Source: Meiothermus sp. Pnk-1 (GTDB taxonomy: Bacteria > Deinococcota > Deinococci > Deinococcales > Thermaceae). Taken from it: a stretch of 64,000 bases of DNA. The notes below the pieces were generated by a model, which saw nothing but the letters and a program-made list of their open reading frames with translations, had not been told where the DNA came from and did no database searches. This document shows, piece after piece, positions 16,539-24,442 of this stretch. Position 1 is the stretch's first letter; each line of letters begins with the position of its first letter. The position numbers and the translations under genes were made by a program. The stretch is from NCBI RefSeq assembly GCF_003226535.1, contig NZ_QKOB01000018.1:35334-99333 (forward strand), read 5' to 3'.

Positions 16539-16548
16539 GGATGAGCCC

Positions 16549-17214
16549 ATGCTGAGCCTGCCCATCGCCCTCCTCGCGGGGATGCTCTCCTTCCTCTCGC
16601 CCTGCGTGTTGCCTTTGGTCCCCACCTACCTGCTCTACCTCGGGGGCCAGCGGGGCCGCCCGCTGGCCAACGCGGTGTTTTTCGTGCTGGGCTTCTCGGC
16701 GGTCTTCTTGGCGCTGGGGCTCCCCTTCACCCTGCTGGGGGGCCTGTTGTTCGACCACCGCGAGCTCCTGAGCCGGGTGGGGGGAGGGTTCATGGTGTGG
16801 ATGGGGGCCTATATGCTAGGCCTCAGGCCGCGCTGGGGAATACACCTGCGCTACGAAGGCGATACCGCCCGCCCCTGGGGGGCTTTCCTCCTCGGGGCTG
16901 CGCTGGGGCTGGGCTGGACCCCCTGCATCGGCCCGGTCCTGGGGGGGATCCTGACCCTCACCGCCACGGGGGGCGGGCTGGGCCTGTTGCTGGCCTACAT
17001 CCTGGGGCTGGCCCTGCCCTTCCTCCTGGTGGTGGCCTTCACCGACCGGGTCCGGCCCCTGCTGCGCCGGGCCGCCCGCCTCTCCCACGGGGCGGAAGTG
17101 GCCGCGGGAGTCGTGCTCATCGGGGTAGGGCTGCTGCTCCTGAGCGGGACCTACTCCGCCCTCAACGCCCTCTTCCTCAAAATCACCCCATCCTGGCTGC
17201 AGGATCGGCTCTAG
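16549..17214 (+). CDS. ccdA: CcdA, thiol-disulfide transmembrane electron carrier
   Basis: The 221-aa protein has six predicted membrane segments and the paired active-site cysteines in SPCVLPLVP (Cys19) and TPCIGPV (Cys126). It moves reducing equivalents from cytoplasmic thioredoxin across the membrane to the periplasmic thioredoxins encoded at the other end of the cluster (SoxW-like, TlpA-like), supporting SoxY reactivation and heme attachment in the many c-type cytochromes here. Last gene of the apparent sox operon. Confidence 0.93.
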   Translation: MLSLPIALLAGMLSFLSPCVLPLVPTYLLYLGGQRGRPLANAVFFVLGFSAVFLALGLPFTLLGGLLFDHRELLSRVGGGFMVWMGAYMLGLRPRWGIHLRYEGDTARPWGAFLLGAALGLGWTPCIGPVLGGILTLTATGGGLGLLLAYILGLALPFLLVVAFTDRVRPLLRRAARLSHGAEVAAGVVLIGVGLLLLSGTYSALNALFLKITPSWLQDRL

Positions 17215-17262
17215 CCGTCACCGCCCCTCTCCAGGCGATCGGTTAGACTGAACACCGAAGCC

Positions 17263-18945
17263 ATGCTGCGCACCCTGGGAGCGTTGTCACTGGAGGGGTT
17301 TCGCAAGAGGAAGCCCCTGCTGCTGCTGACCTACCTGCTTTTGGAAGGCCCCCGCTCGCGCCGCCACCTGGCGGAGCTCTTCTGGCCGGGGGCCAGCGAC
17401 GGCCTCAACAGCCTCTCGGTGGCCCTGACCCAGCTGCGGGCGGCGGGGGTGAGGGTGGAGGGCGAGGAGGTGCTGCGGGCCGAGGCGGCCTGCGACGCCC
17501 TCCTCCTGCAAAGCGCCCTGGAACGGGGGGAGTTGGCCGAAGCCCGCCGCCTCTACCGGGGCCGGTTTCTGGAGGGGGCCGACGACGGGCTTCCGGTGGA
17601 GCTGGAGGAGTGGGTCTGGTCCAGGCGCGAGGCCCTGGCCGAGGGGGTGTGGGCGGCCCACCGCCGCCAGGCCGAGGCCCTCTTCGGCCTGGGGTGGCCC
17701 GAGGAGGCCCAGGCCCTGCTGCGCGAGGCCCGGGCCCTGCCCGGGGTGGCCGAGGTGGTAGAGGCCGAGCCGGAGCTTCGGGCCTTCCCGCCGGAGGTGC
17801 AGCGGGCCTTCTTCGCCGTAGAGCTCGCGGGCCTGCCCCGGGCGGTGGAGCTTCTGGACCTGGGGGCCGAGGCGCTGGACTTCCTGGTGGAGCGGGGCCT
17901 GCTGGACCCCCAGGGACAGCCTGCCCTCCAGGTCCCCCTGAGCCCCGAGGGTCGCCGGGTGGCCCTAGAGCTGGCCCGCAGGCTCCCCCTCCTCGAGGCC
18001 GCCCCCCTCTACCGGCTGGCCCGGCCCCACTGGACGGAGGCCGACTTTGCCCGGGGCCGCCTGGCCCTCCTGCGCCTGGCCCGAAGCCGGGTGGAGGAGG
18101 AGCCCCAGGAGGCCCAGGCCCTGCTGGCCGAGCTGGCCCCGGACCCCGAGGTCCTGCTCCTCAGGGCCCGGGCCCTGGAGCGGCTGGGCCGCTACCGGGA
18201 GGCCCTGGACCTCCTGGAAGAGCTCTCCCCAAGCCCCGAACGAAGCGCCCTTAGGGGGAGCGTCCTCCTGCGCCTGGGCCACTTCGCCGAGGCCGAGGCC
18301 GAAGCCGAGGCCGCCCTCCTGGGCGGGGTCTACCCCCAGGCCGAGGCCCTGAACCTCAAGGGGATGATGCTTTTGGGCCAGGGCCGCTTCCAGGAGGCCG
18401 CCGAGGCCTTCAGCCGGGCGGCGGTGCGCTTTTTGATGGCCGGGGAGGAGGTGCGCCACCTGGGGGCCCTGGGCAACCGGGCGGTGGCCCTGGCCGAGCT
18501 GGGCCAGGGGGAGGGGGCTTTTGCCGAGGTGCTGGAGGCCATCGGGGAGCGCAAGGCCCTCCGGGCCCGGGTCTGCCTCAACCTGGGGGTGGTGCGGGAG
18601 CGGCAGGGGGACCCCCAGGAGGCGGAGAGGCTCTACCGGGAGTCGCTGGCCCTGGCCCAGGGCAACCTCGAGGCCATGGGCCGGGCCTGGAACAACCTGG
18701 GGGCCCTCTACCACCGCCAGGGGCGGCTGGCCGAGGCCAAGGCCGCCTACCAGGAGGCCTTGCGCCTGGCCAAGGCCGGGCAGGAGTGGGTGCTCACCGC
18801 GGCGGTGCTGGCCAACCTGGCCGAGCTCGAGGGGGAGCGGGCCAGCCTGGAGGAGGCCATCGCCCTCTTGGAGGAGGCCCGCTACACGGTGCTGGCCGAG
18901 CGCTACCGGAGCCGGCTCCGGTCCTTCGGGGCCGGCCAGCCTTAG
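17263..18945 (+). CDS. SARP-type transcriptional regulator with BTAD and TPR repeats
   Basis: The 560-aa protein opens with a compact winged-helix region (about 8-65: RKRKPLLLLTYLLLEG, then SRRHLAELFWPGASDGLNSL) like the OmpR-type DNA-binding domain of SARP activators. A BTAD domain follows (about 85-150). The C-terminal half is Ala/Leu/Glu-rich with TPR-like helices (about 270-555), the clearest being GRAWNNLGALYHRQGRLAEA. SARP regulators bind 11-bp-spaced direct repeats; such repeats lie before the genes at 19596 and 22341. A TAGACT -10 box 13 nt before the ATG suggests a very short leader. No ligand domain beyond TPR is visible. Confidence 0.8.
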   Translation: MLRTLGALSLEGFRKRKPLLLLTYLLLEGPRSRRHLAELFWPGASDGLNSLSVALTQLRAAGVRVEGEEVLRAEAACDALLLQSALERGELAEARRLYRGRFLEGADDGLPVELEEWVWSRREALAEGVWAAHRRQAEALFGLGWPEEAQALLREARALPGVAEVVEAEPELRAFPPEVQRAFFAVELAGLPRAVELLDLGAEALDFLVERGLLDPQGQPALQVPLSPEGRRVALELARRLPLLEAAPLYRLARPHWTEADFARGRLALLRLARSRVEEEPQEAQALLAELAPDPEVLLLRARALERLGRYREALDLLEELSPSPERSALRGSVLLRLGHFAEAEAEAEAALLGGVYPQAEALNLKGMMLLGQGRFQEAAEAFSRAAVRFLMAGEEVRHLGALGNRAVALAELGQGEGAFAEVLEAIGERKALRARVCLNLGVVRERQGDPQEAERLYRESLALAQGNLEAMGRAWNNLGALYHRQGRLAEAKAAYQEALRLAKAGQEWVLTAAVLANLAELEGERASLEEAIALLEEARYTVLAERYRSRLRSFGAGQP

Positions 18946-18954
18946 AATAGGAAC

Positions 18955-19338
18955 ATGAACCGGGCCCAGGACTGGCTCGAGCAGGCCAGGTGGAACCTTC
19001 GCCACGCCGAAGGGAGCTTGGGGCTAGGGGATTACGCCTGGGCCTGCTTCGCCGCCCAGCAAGCCGCCAAAGCGGCGCTCAAGGGCCTCCACCTATCCCA
19101 GGGCCAGGTGGCCTGGGGACATTCCATCCTGGACCTCTTGGCGGGGCTTCCCCAGGACGTGGAGGTGCCCCAAGCGCTGATGGAGGCGGCGAAGGTCCTG
19201 GACAAGTACTATATCCCCACCCGCTACCCCGACGCCCACCCCGCAGGCCCTGCCGCCCGGCACTACACCCGGGGCGAGGCCGAGGAGGCCCTCCGTCTGG
19301 CCCAGGCGACCCTGGCCTTCGCCGAGGGGAAAGCATGA
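18955..19338 (+). CDS. HEPN-domain protein
   Basis: The 127-aa protein is of the HEPN type: RAQDWLEQARWNLRHAEGSL, the CFAAQQAAKAALKGL helix, and LDKYYIPTRYPDA near residues 82-94, which is characteristic of the group paired with nucleotidyltransferases. It probably acts as the RNase/toxin half, or as a nucleotide-binding partner, of the pair with the next gene. TAGAAT 6 nt upstream of the ATG, overlapping the SARP stop, resembles a leaderless-type promoter. The ATGA overlap with the next gene shows coupling. Confidence 0.8.
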   Translation: MNRAQDWLEQARWNLRHAEGSLGLGDYAWACFAAQQAAKAALKGLHLSQGQVAWGHSILDLLAGLPQDVEVPQALMEAAKVLDKYYIPTRYPDAHPAGPAARHYTRGEAEEALRLAQATLAFAEGKA

Positions 19339-19535
19339 CCCGGATCTTCCGCTTCGACCCCCAAGCGAGGCTCGAGGAGTTGGAGAGGGCCGCCCAGGCC
19401 CTGGGAAAAAGGCCCGAGGTGCTGGCGGTGGTCCTCTTCGGCTCCCTGGCCCAAGGCCGGGCCACCGCCATGAGCGACGCCGACCTCCTGGTGCTCCTGG
19501 AGCGCCGGGGAGCCTGGACCGCCTTCAGGGGTTAG
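19335..19535 (+). CDS. Nucleotidyltransferase (MNT), truncated
   Basis: The 66-aa frame has the core GSLAQGRATAMSDADLL (GS at 36-37, Asp48 and Asp50) but stops soon after at ERRGAWTAFRG. Full-length partners are typically 100-140 aa and carry a third acidic residue further on; that part is missing. The last ~10 residues look unrelated to the family, so a deletion or frameshift has removed the C-terminal half. The HEPN partner may therefore lack its regulator. Confidence 0.7.
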   Translation: MTRIFRFDPQARLEELERAAQALGKRPEVLAVVLFGSLAQGRATAMSDADLLVLLERRGAWTAFRG

Positions 19536-19541
19536 CCGGGC

Positions 19542-19575
19542 GTTCAGACCCCGTTCAGACCCCCCCGCCTACACT
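19542..19575 (+). promoter_or_regulatory. 11-bp direct repeats and -10 box before the lipoprotein gene
   Basis: GTTCAGACCCC occurs twice in exact tandem (19542-19552, 19553-19563). TACACT (19570-19575) is a plausible -10, starting 17 bp after the start of the second repeat. There is no -35 box; the repeats occupy its place, as expected for an activator of the OmpR/SARP class. The same arrangement and spacing recur before 22341. Confidence 0.7.
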
Positions 19576-19595
19576 GCCCCCAAAGGAGGTAGCCT

Positions 19596-20861
19596 ATGGT
19601 TAAACCGATCTGGCTCCTGGCAGTCCCCTTGACCCTCTTCCTGGCCGCCTGCGGCGGGGGCGCTTCGCCGCCTCCGGGGAGCGTTACTCTTACCGTAGTA
19701 GACGGTCAGAACGTGGGCTATGCGGCGGCTTACCAAGTAGGTAGCGGCTCGTGGACGGCTTTCACCCCTAGCAGCGGTAACACATACACCTTCAGCCTGG
19801 GTGGCAGCACCACCTACGGGGTGGCGGTGCGCTGCAACTCCACCATCCCCGGCAACCCGCCGGAGGTCTACGTGATCCAGGCGACCCCTTCCGAACTCGC
19901 CAACCCCAAGGTCACCTGCAGCGAGGCCAACCCCGGCTTGGTTTCCTATACCCTAAACGTGGACGTCTCGGCGGTGCCCGGCGTAGCTTCGGGTGATCTG
20001 GTAAGGGTGAGCGGAAGGGGCTTTGGCGCAGGGGGCACCGTGATGAGCGTGACTACCCCGGTGGCCGTCAACCTGATGGCCCCCGCAGGCACCCAGGACC
20101 TTCTGGTCACCGTGAGTGCCTCGGGCAACCCCGTCAACTTCAAGGCGGCCAAGGTGTTGCGGGGGGTGAGCGTCACCAGCGGGGGTACAGGCCCCCTGGT
20201 TTTTGCGGCAGCGGATGCCCTGAGCCCGGCCAGCGTCACGGTGAGCCCTCCAAGCGGATTCACCCCGAGCTTCGCCGTGGCCAACGTGAACTACGTTAGT
20301 AACGACAACAAAGGCTCCGGTCAGGTGGGGTATGCCTCGGGTACGGCGGCCGCCAGTTTCCTCTACCGACCCGTAAGCGGGTTTGGGTCTGGGGACCGCT
20401 ACGTGGTTTTTGCCACGGCGGGAGATAGCGCCAACGTGCTAGAACGCTTCCTGGGCACCAACGGCGGGCCTATGGTTCTGGCCTTGCCGAACCCCTGGCC
20501 CTCCGGCAGCCTGAGCGTATCCGCCCTGGCCCACCCTGTGGTCTCAGGCCTTAGCTACAGCAACTCCAACGTGCGCGCCTACGAGGTCCACCTGGAGGAC
20601 TCCACCCTGATCTACCAGATAACGCTGAGCAAAGGCTGGCTGAGCGGCAGTAGCTATACTGTTCCTGACCTTTCCGCCCAGCTCGGCTACACCCCCTTTG
20701 CGGGCAGCGTCTATGTTTCGGTTAGCGCGCTCCTTTCGCCCGTCCCCGTGCTAAGCTTGGATCCAAACGACCCCGCCTCCTTCACGGCCACCAGCGATAT
20801 CAGCTTGGTCCACGCCACGGGCAGCTACGCCGTGGGTGGCGGAACCCTCACCCTCCCCTAG
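19596..20861 (+). CDS. Lipoprotein of unknown function
   Basis: The 421-aa protein has a lipoprotein signal ending LAAC (Cys19). The mature protein is Ser/Gly/Thr/Val-rich with beta-strand-like periodicity and no recognised domain. It has a PEGA/Ig-like first 90 residues (VTLTVVDGQNVGYAAAYQVG) and a repeated style of strands further on. AAAGGAGG precedes the ATG. It is the first gene of a secreted trio and shares promoter architecture with the gene at 22341. Probably a cell-envelope or surface protein; no function assigned. Confidence 0.75.
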   Translation: MVKPIWLLAVPLTLFLAACGGGASPPPGSVTLTVVDGQNVGYAAAYQVGSGSWTAFTPSSGNTYTFSLGGSTTYGVAVRCNSTIPGNPPEVYVIQATPSELANPKVTCSEANPGLVSYTLNVDVSAVPGVASGDLVRVSGRGFGAGGTVMSVTTPVAVNLMAPAGTQDLLVTVSASGNPVNFKAAKVLRGVSVTSGGTGPLVFAAADALSPASVTVSPPSGFTPSFAVANVNYVSNDNKGSGQVGYASGTAAASFLYRPVSGFGSGDRYVVFATAGDSANVLERFLGTNGGPMVLALPNPWPSGSLSVSALAHPVVSGLSYSNSNVRAYEVHLEDSTLIYQITLSKGWLSGSSYTVPDLSAQLGYTPFAGSVYVSVSALLSPVPVLSLDPNDPASFTATSDISLVHATGSYAVGGGTLTLP

Positions 20862-20924
20862 CCATGCCCGCCTGGCTGCTGGACCTAAGCGGGTGTAGCG
20901 TCCTCTATAGCGATGAGGTGCCCC

Positions 20925-22220
20925 ATGCGGAAATGGTTGTGGATCGTCTTACTCCTTTCGGCCTGCGCCCCGGCAGGCCCCACCCTCACCCTTTCCCCCG
21001 GCCGGGCGGCCCTGGGGGAGGAGGTGGAGGCCAGGCTCCAGGGGATGAGCATAGAGGGGGCCCGGGTCTTCGTGGCCGGGGCCGAGGCCGAGGTGACCCT
21101 CCGTGAGGGGAACCGGCTCCGCTTCCGGGTGCCCAGTGTCCCCGGCGGTCCCCAGCCCGTGCGGGTGGTGGCCGGGGAGCGGGAGGCCAGGGGGAGCCTG
21201 GGCGTTTTGGGCAACGTGGACCGGAGCCGGGCCCTGTTGCGGCTCCCCCTGGGCCAGACCCCTAGGTTACCTGCAGGCTTCACCCTCCTAAGGCGGGATG
21301 ACCTCCAGGGCTGCGGCTTCGCCCTGGCCGAGCTGGGCTACAGCGGGGAAACCTTGGGCAAGGCCCTGGAGGAGCTCGAGGCCCAGGACCCCAGCTACAA
21401 GGCCGACCCGGAAAGCCTCTGGAGCCTCTCCAGCTGGGGGAGTGAGGCCATCGGGGCGCCTTTGGCCCAAAGCCGGGGCCACGGGGGAAACGGGGTGCGG
21501 GTGGCGGTGCTGGACACCGGGGTGGACGGGGCGGTTCCCCAGCTCCCGGGCTACGACTTCGTGGAGGAGGACGCCACCCCCCAAGACGCCTTCCCCGGCG
21601 GCCACGGCACCGGGGCGGCGGGGCTGGTGAGGGAGGTGGCCCCCGGAGCAGGGATCCTCCCGGTGCGGGTCTGCGACGGGAGCGGGGTCTGCCGGGCCAG
21701 CCGGGTGGTGCGGGGGGTGTGCTATGTGGTGGCAAACCGCCAGGGCCCCACTGTCCTCAACCTGAGCCTGGGCGGGGACACCCCGGTGGAGGCTTTGAAG
21801 CTCGCCCTTCAGGCCGCCCTGAACCAGGGCATCCCGGTGGCTGCTGCCGCCGGCAACCAGGGCAACCAGGGAAGCCCCGCCCACTACCCCGCGGCCTTGG
21901 ACCTGCCGGGCCTGGTGGCGGTGGGGGCTTTGGAGAAAAACCTCACCCCGGCTCCCTACAGCACCCGCGGGGCCTACGTGGACCTGGCCGCCCCGGGCAC
22001 GGCCCTGGAGTGCGTGACCCCGGGAGGAGGGCTTGGCACCTGCACCGGCACCTCCTTCGCCACGCCCCTGGTGGCGGGGGCCATGGCGGTGTGGCTCTCG
22101 GCCCAGCCCACTCTCACCCCGGCCCAGCTCCAGCAGAACCTGGAACACCACGCCAGGCCCTTGCCCTTCGCCCCTCAGGAGGTGGGGAAAGGAATGGTGG
22201 ACCTCTCCCAGGCCCCCTAA
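20925..22220 (+). CDS. Subtilisin-family (S8) serine protease, lipoprotein
   Basis: The 431-aa protein (start ATG 20925; the in-frame ATG at 20913 has no ribosome site) has lipobox LLSAC (Cys14). Residues 20-95 form an IPT/Ig-like strand-rich segment. The peptidase S8 domain (about 185-425) has the complete triad: Asp197 (VLDTGVDG), His227 (GGHGTG) and Ser377 (GTSFATP), plus oxyanion Asn311 (AAAGNQG). It is probably anchored outside the cytoplasmic membrane. Two cysteine pairs in the catalytic domain (250/256 and 363/373) may be disulfides. The 63-nt gap after the previous gene suggests one transcript. Confidence 0.93.
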   Translation: MRKWLWIVLLLSACAPAGPTLTLSPGRAALGEEVEARLQGMSIEGARVFVAGAEAEVTLREGNRLRFRVPSVPGGPQPVRVVAGEREARGSLGVLGNVDRSRALLRLPLGQTPRLPAGFTLLRRDDLQGCGFALAELGYSGETLGKALEELEAQDPSYKADPESLWSLSSWGSEAIGAPLAQSRGHGGNGVRVAVLDTGVDGAVPQLPGYDFVEEDATPQDAFPGGHGTGAAGLVREVAPGAGILPVRVCDGSGVCRASRVVRGVCYVVANRQGPTVLNLSLGGDTPVEALKLALQAALNQGIPVAAAAGNQGNQGSPAHYPAALDLPGLVAVGALEKNLTPAPYSTRGAYVDLAAPGTALECVTPGGGLGTCTGTSFATPLVAGAMAVWLSAQPTLTPAQLQQNLEHHARPLPFAPQEVGKGMVDLSQAP

Positions 22221-22238
22221 GGCCCCTTCCCCTCCATG

Positions 22239-22262
22239 CCCCCCGCCCGGCGCGGGGGGTTT
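22239..22262 (+). terminator. Rho-independent terminator after the protease
   Basis: An 8-bp perfect stem CCCCCCGC (22239-22246) / GCGGGGGG (22252-22259) with a 5-nt loop is followed by TTT. It separates the protease from the next, independently promoted gene. Confidence 0.75.
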
Positions 22263-22265
22263 GGC

Positions 22266-22310
22266 GTTCAGGAAGCGTTCAGAGGGAATTCAGACCCCTC
22301 TTGCTACCCT
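22266..22310 (+). promoter_or_regulatory. Three 11-bp-spaced repeats and -10 box before the second lipoprotein
   Basis: GTTCAG at 22266 and 22277, then ATTCAG at 22288, are spaced exactly 11 bp apart. TACCCT (22305-22310) begins 17 bp after the start of the last repeat, identical to the arrangement before 19596. The shared proximal sequence is TTCAGACCCC, then GCTAC or GCCTAC, then CTGCCC. Probable common activator site. Confidence 0.72.
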
Positions 22311-22340
22311 GCCCTCGGGTAAAGGCCCAAAGGAGGAACC

Positions 22341-23453
22341 ATGATCCTGAGGAAAAAGCTGTTGGCATTGGTGGGCCTGGCGGCCCTCTTCCTAGCGGGG
22401 TGCAGCAGTGGCCTGCGCGACCCCCTGGCCGAGGTGCCCCAGGCCGAGGAGGACTTCAAGGCCCAGCTCCTGCCCCTGTTTGACGAGGCGGAGGGCCTGC
22501 TGGGCGACCTCATGCCCACCCGGGTGGGGGCTCAGTCCACCTTCCCCCGCTCGCTCACCGTGGCGAGCGACGATGAGGGCATCGTTCTCATCACCTCCCC
22601 GCGCAGCTGGACCCCTCCGACCAGCATCGAAGAGCTTAACGGCAAGCCCCTCTTCATCAAGATCCGCTGCACTTCCACCGGGAAGTGCCACGTCTGGCTA
22701 GGCGAGCTGATGAGCGACGGCCAGCAGGGGTACCGCATGACCTGGTATGGCGACAAGGACAGCTCCGGGCGGCGGTTGCGCACGACGACCGAGGCCCAGG
22801 TGGAGGTCGGGCAGAGCAAGCCGCCCATTCCGCCCTGCAAGTTCTACCCCTGCTACAGCAAGAAATGGGTGAAGTTCCCCAACGGCCAGTGGGGTTGGGT
22901 CTACGACATACTGATTTGGCCAAATAACCCCACATTCATAGCCCACATCCTGGCCCCCTTCCCCTCCGACCTGCCGGGCCAGCCCCTGCAGGGTACCCTG
23001 AACACCGATCCTTTGGTCGGGAAGCTGCGCGGGGTGGTGGACAACCTCCGCAAGCCCTACGAGGTGGAGTGGCCCCCGGCCATCCTTCTGCGCGAGGACA
23101 AGGCCCTGGCCTTCGCGCCTTACAAGAACCCCAAGCTGAGCCAGGCCCAGAAGCCCGAGGAGCTCCTGAACCAGGACTTGGGCCTCCTCTACCTGCGCCT
23201 GGGTGACGCGACCCGGGTGTTGAGCCTGAAGCTGGTGCAGGACGGGGAGGAGTACTTCCTGGCCGCCACCGACCTGAAGAACCCCAGCCAAGGAGCGCGC
23301 TTCAAGGTGGGGCAGGTCAGCATGCCCTGTCCTCCCTTTGAGTGCTACGCTCCCTCCCCTCTTTTCCTCGGCATCGAGGACCACCTCCAGGCCTCGCCAA
23401 CGTTCCAGCTGGGGGTGGGGGAACTCCTCCTCGACCTGATCGAGATTCCCTAG
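22341..23453 (+). CDS. Lipoprotein of unknown function
   Basis: The 370-aa protein has lipobox LAGC (Cys21) and AAAGGAGG before the ATG. The mature part is mixed alpha/beta with two cysteine-containing proline-rich segments (PPCKFYPC near 165 and PCPPFEC near 333) and KCHVWLGEL near 114. No recognised domain. Its own promoter and terminator make it a single-gene unit. Co-regulation with the lipoprotein/protease pair upstream suggests a shared envelope process. Confidence 0.75.
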   Translation: MILRKKLLALVGLAALFLAGCSSGLRDPLAEVPQAEEDFKAQLLPLFDEAEGLLGDLMPTRVGAQSTFPRSLTVASDDEGIVLITSPRSWTPPTSIEELNGKPLFIKIRCTSTGKCHVWLGELMSDGQQGYRMTWYGDKDSSGRRLRTTTEAQVEVGQSKPPIPPCKFYPCYSKKWVKFPNGQWGWVYDILIWPNNPTFIAHILAPFPSDLPGQPLQGTLNTDPLVGKLRGVVDNLRKPYEVEWPPAILLREDKALAFAPYKNPKLSQAQKPEELLNQDLGLLYLRLGDATRVLSLKLVQDGEEYFLAATDLKNPSQGARFKVGQVSMPCPPFECYAPSPLFLGIEDHLQASPTFQLGVGELLLDLIEIP

Positions 23454-23473
23454 TCCTCCCCGGTCGGACCCGA

Positions 23474-23499
23474 CCCCCGCGGAAGCCGCGGGGGTTTTT
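23474..23499 (+). terminator. Rho-independent terminator
   Basis: Perfect 9-bp stem CCCCCGCGG (23474-23482) / CCGCGGGGG (23486-23494), loop AAG, then five T. It ends the lipoprotein transcript. Confidence 0.88.
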
Positions 23500-24039
23500 C
23501 TATCAGTTTGTGGGAGCGTTGAAGCTTCTCATTATCTTAATACTTTTTTGGGGGGAGATCCCTTGGGTTTTTTGAAAATCTTTCAATAAAAGGCTAAGGG
23601 CTCTCATAAAAGGGGTTATAAAGGCGTATATTCTCATTTACTTAATACCTAGCCCCCCCTTCTTTTACTTTGTCGCGAGAAAGCTCTTCTTACCCCGGTG
23701 CCGCCCCGAGAACCCCACCCTAGCTTTTGCGGTGGCATATCTTTTTTGGGCGAACCCTACCCTCCCCCCGCCCCCCCATACAAAAAAACACTCTTTTCCG
23801 GGGAGAACCCTCAAAAAAAGAACCCCCTTCTTCGTTGACGGTCTTGCGGTCTGGCTTTGCCGTGGCCCTGGAGGAGCAAGAAGAGGAGGGCTTTGAGGGA
23901 CGCTTGGAGGTGGGGGCTTTCATCAGACGGGAAAACCCCAGCCCTTTTCAAATGCCCCGGTTGCATAGAGTTGAGGGGGAATGGATAAGTGCAAGTTTTG
24001 AGACCATCAACCCCAGCTTCAGCACCCAGTGATACCCTT
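23500..24039. other. AT-rich gene-free stretch with homopolymer runs
   Basis: No convincing gene on either strand. The first ~340 nt are strikingly AT-rich for this genome, with many A or T runs (AAAAAAA, TTTTTT), C runs and repeated TATAAA/ATAAAAG strings. The part from about 23840 to 23960 has a short coding-like plus-strand reading (VALEEQEEEGFEGRLEVG) without start or end. It lies between a strong terminator and an IS630 relic, so it looks like decayed or foreign DNA. Confidence 0.6.
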
Positions 24040-24153
24040 TCATGCAGATTCCTTCATCCCAGGCCACCAGTGGAAGAGGGTGTGCCGCCTTAGAGTCTCC
24101 GGGTCTCCCTCCAGCCCCCGGCACCGCTCGGCTACCACCTCCAGGTCCTAGAG

Positions 24154-24175
24154 GTGTTTCGCTCCGCGAAAGCAC
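24154..24175. repeat. Short palindromic insertion in the IS630 relic
   Basis: GTGTTTCGC and GCGAAAGCAC flank TCC, giving a hairpin (TTTCGC/GCGAAA). It lies exactly between two frames of the transposase (the upstream frame ends at its edge, the C-terminal frame resumes after it). It resembles the palindromes at 24422 and 47661. Confidence 0.55.
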
Positions 24176-24421
24176 GGGAAACACCGCCTCGTCCGTTCCG
24201 CTGGCCGCAGCTCGGGACTAAAGACCAGCCGTATCCCCGCCGGCACCTCCATCCGCCCGGTCCGGCACCACCCACCCCTCCTCCCCTCAGGCTCTCCCCC
24301 GTAAAACCAGGGGTACCGGTGCATACATCCGCCGGTGCACGGGCCTAAGCCCCAGCCGGTGGCCAAGTGACCGTCGCAGGCCAATAGCCTCACCCTCCGC
24401 CCCGGTCTGTTGGACCTCGGC

Positions 24422-24442
24422 GCTGCTTTGCGCAGCAAACAC
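24422..24442. repeat. 21-nt palindromic repeat, near-identical to the pair at 47661
   Basis: GCTGCTTTGCG followed by CAGCAAACAC. It differs at one position of 21 from the complement of the 24-bp unit repeated at 47661-47708. It sits at the lesion where the N-terminal IS630 reading frame is lost. Confidence 0.7.

Noticed and set aside
23720..23930. Possible small proteins in the AT-rich stretch
   Set aside because: No ribosome site, no family, and homopolymer-driven composition on both strands.
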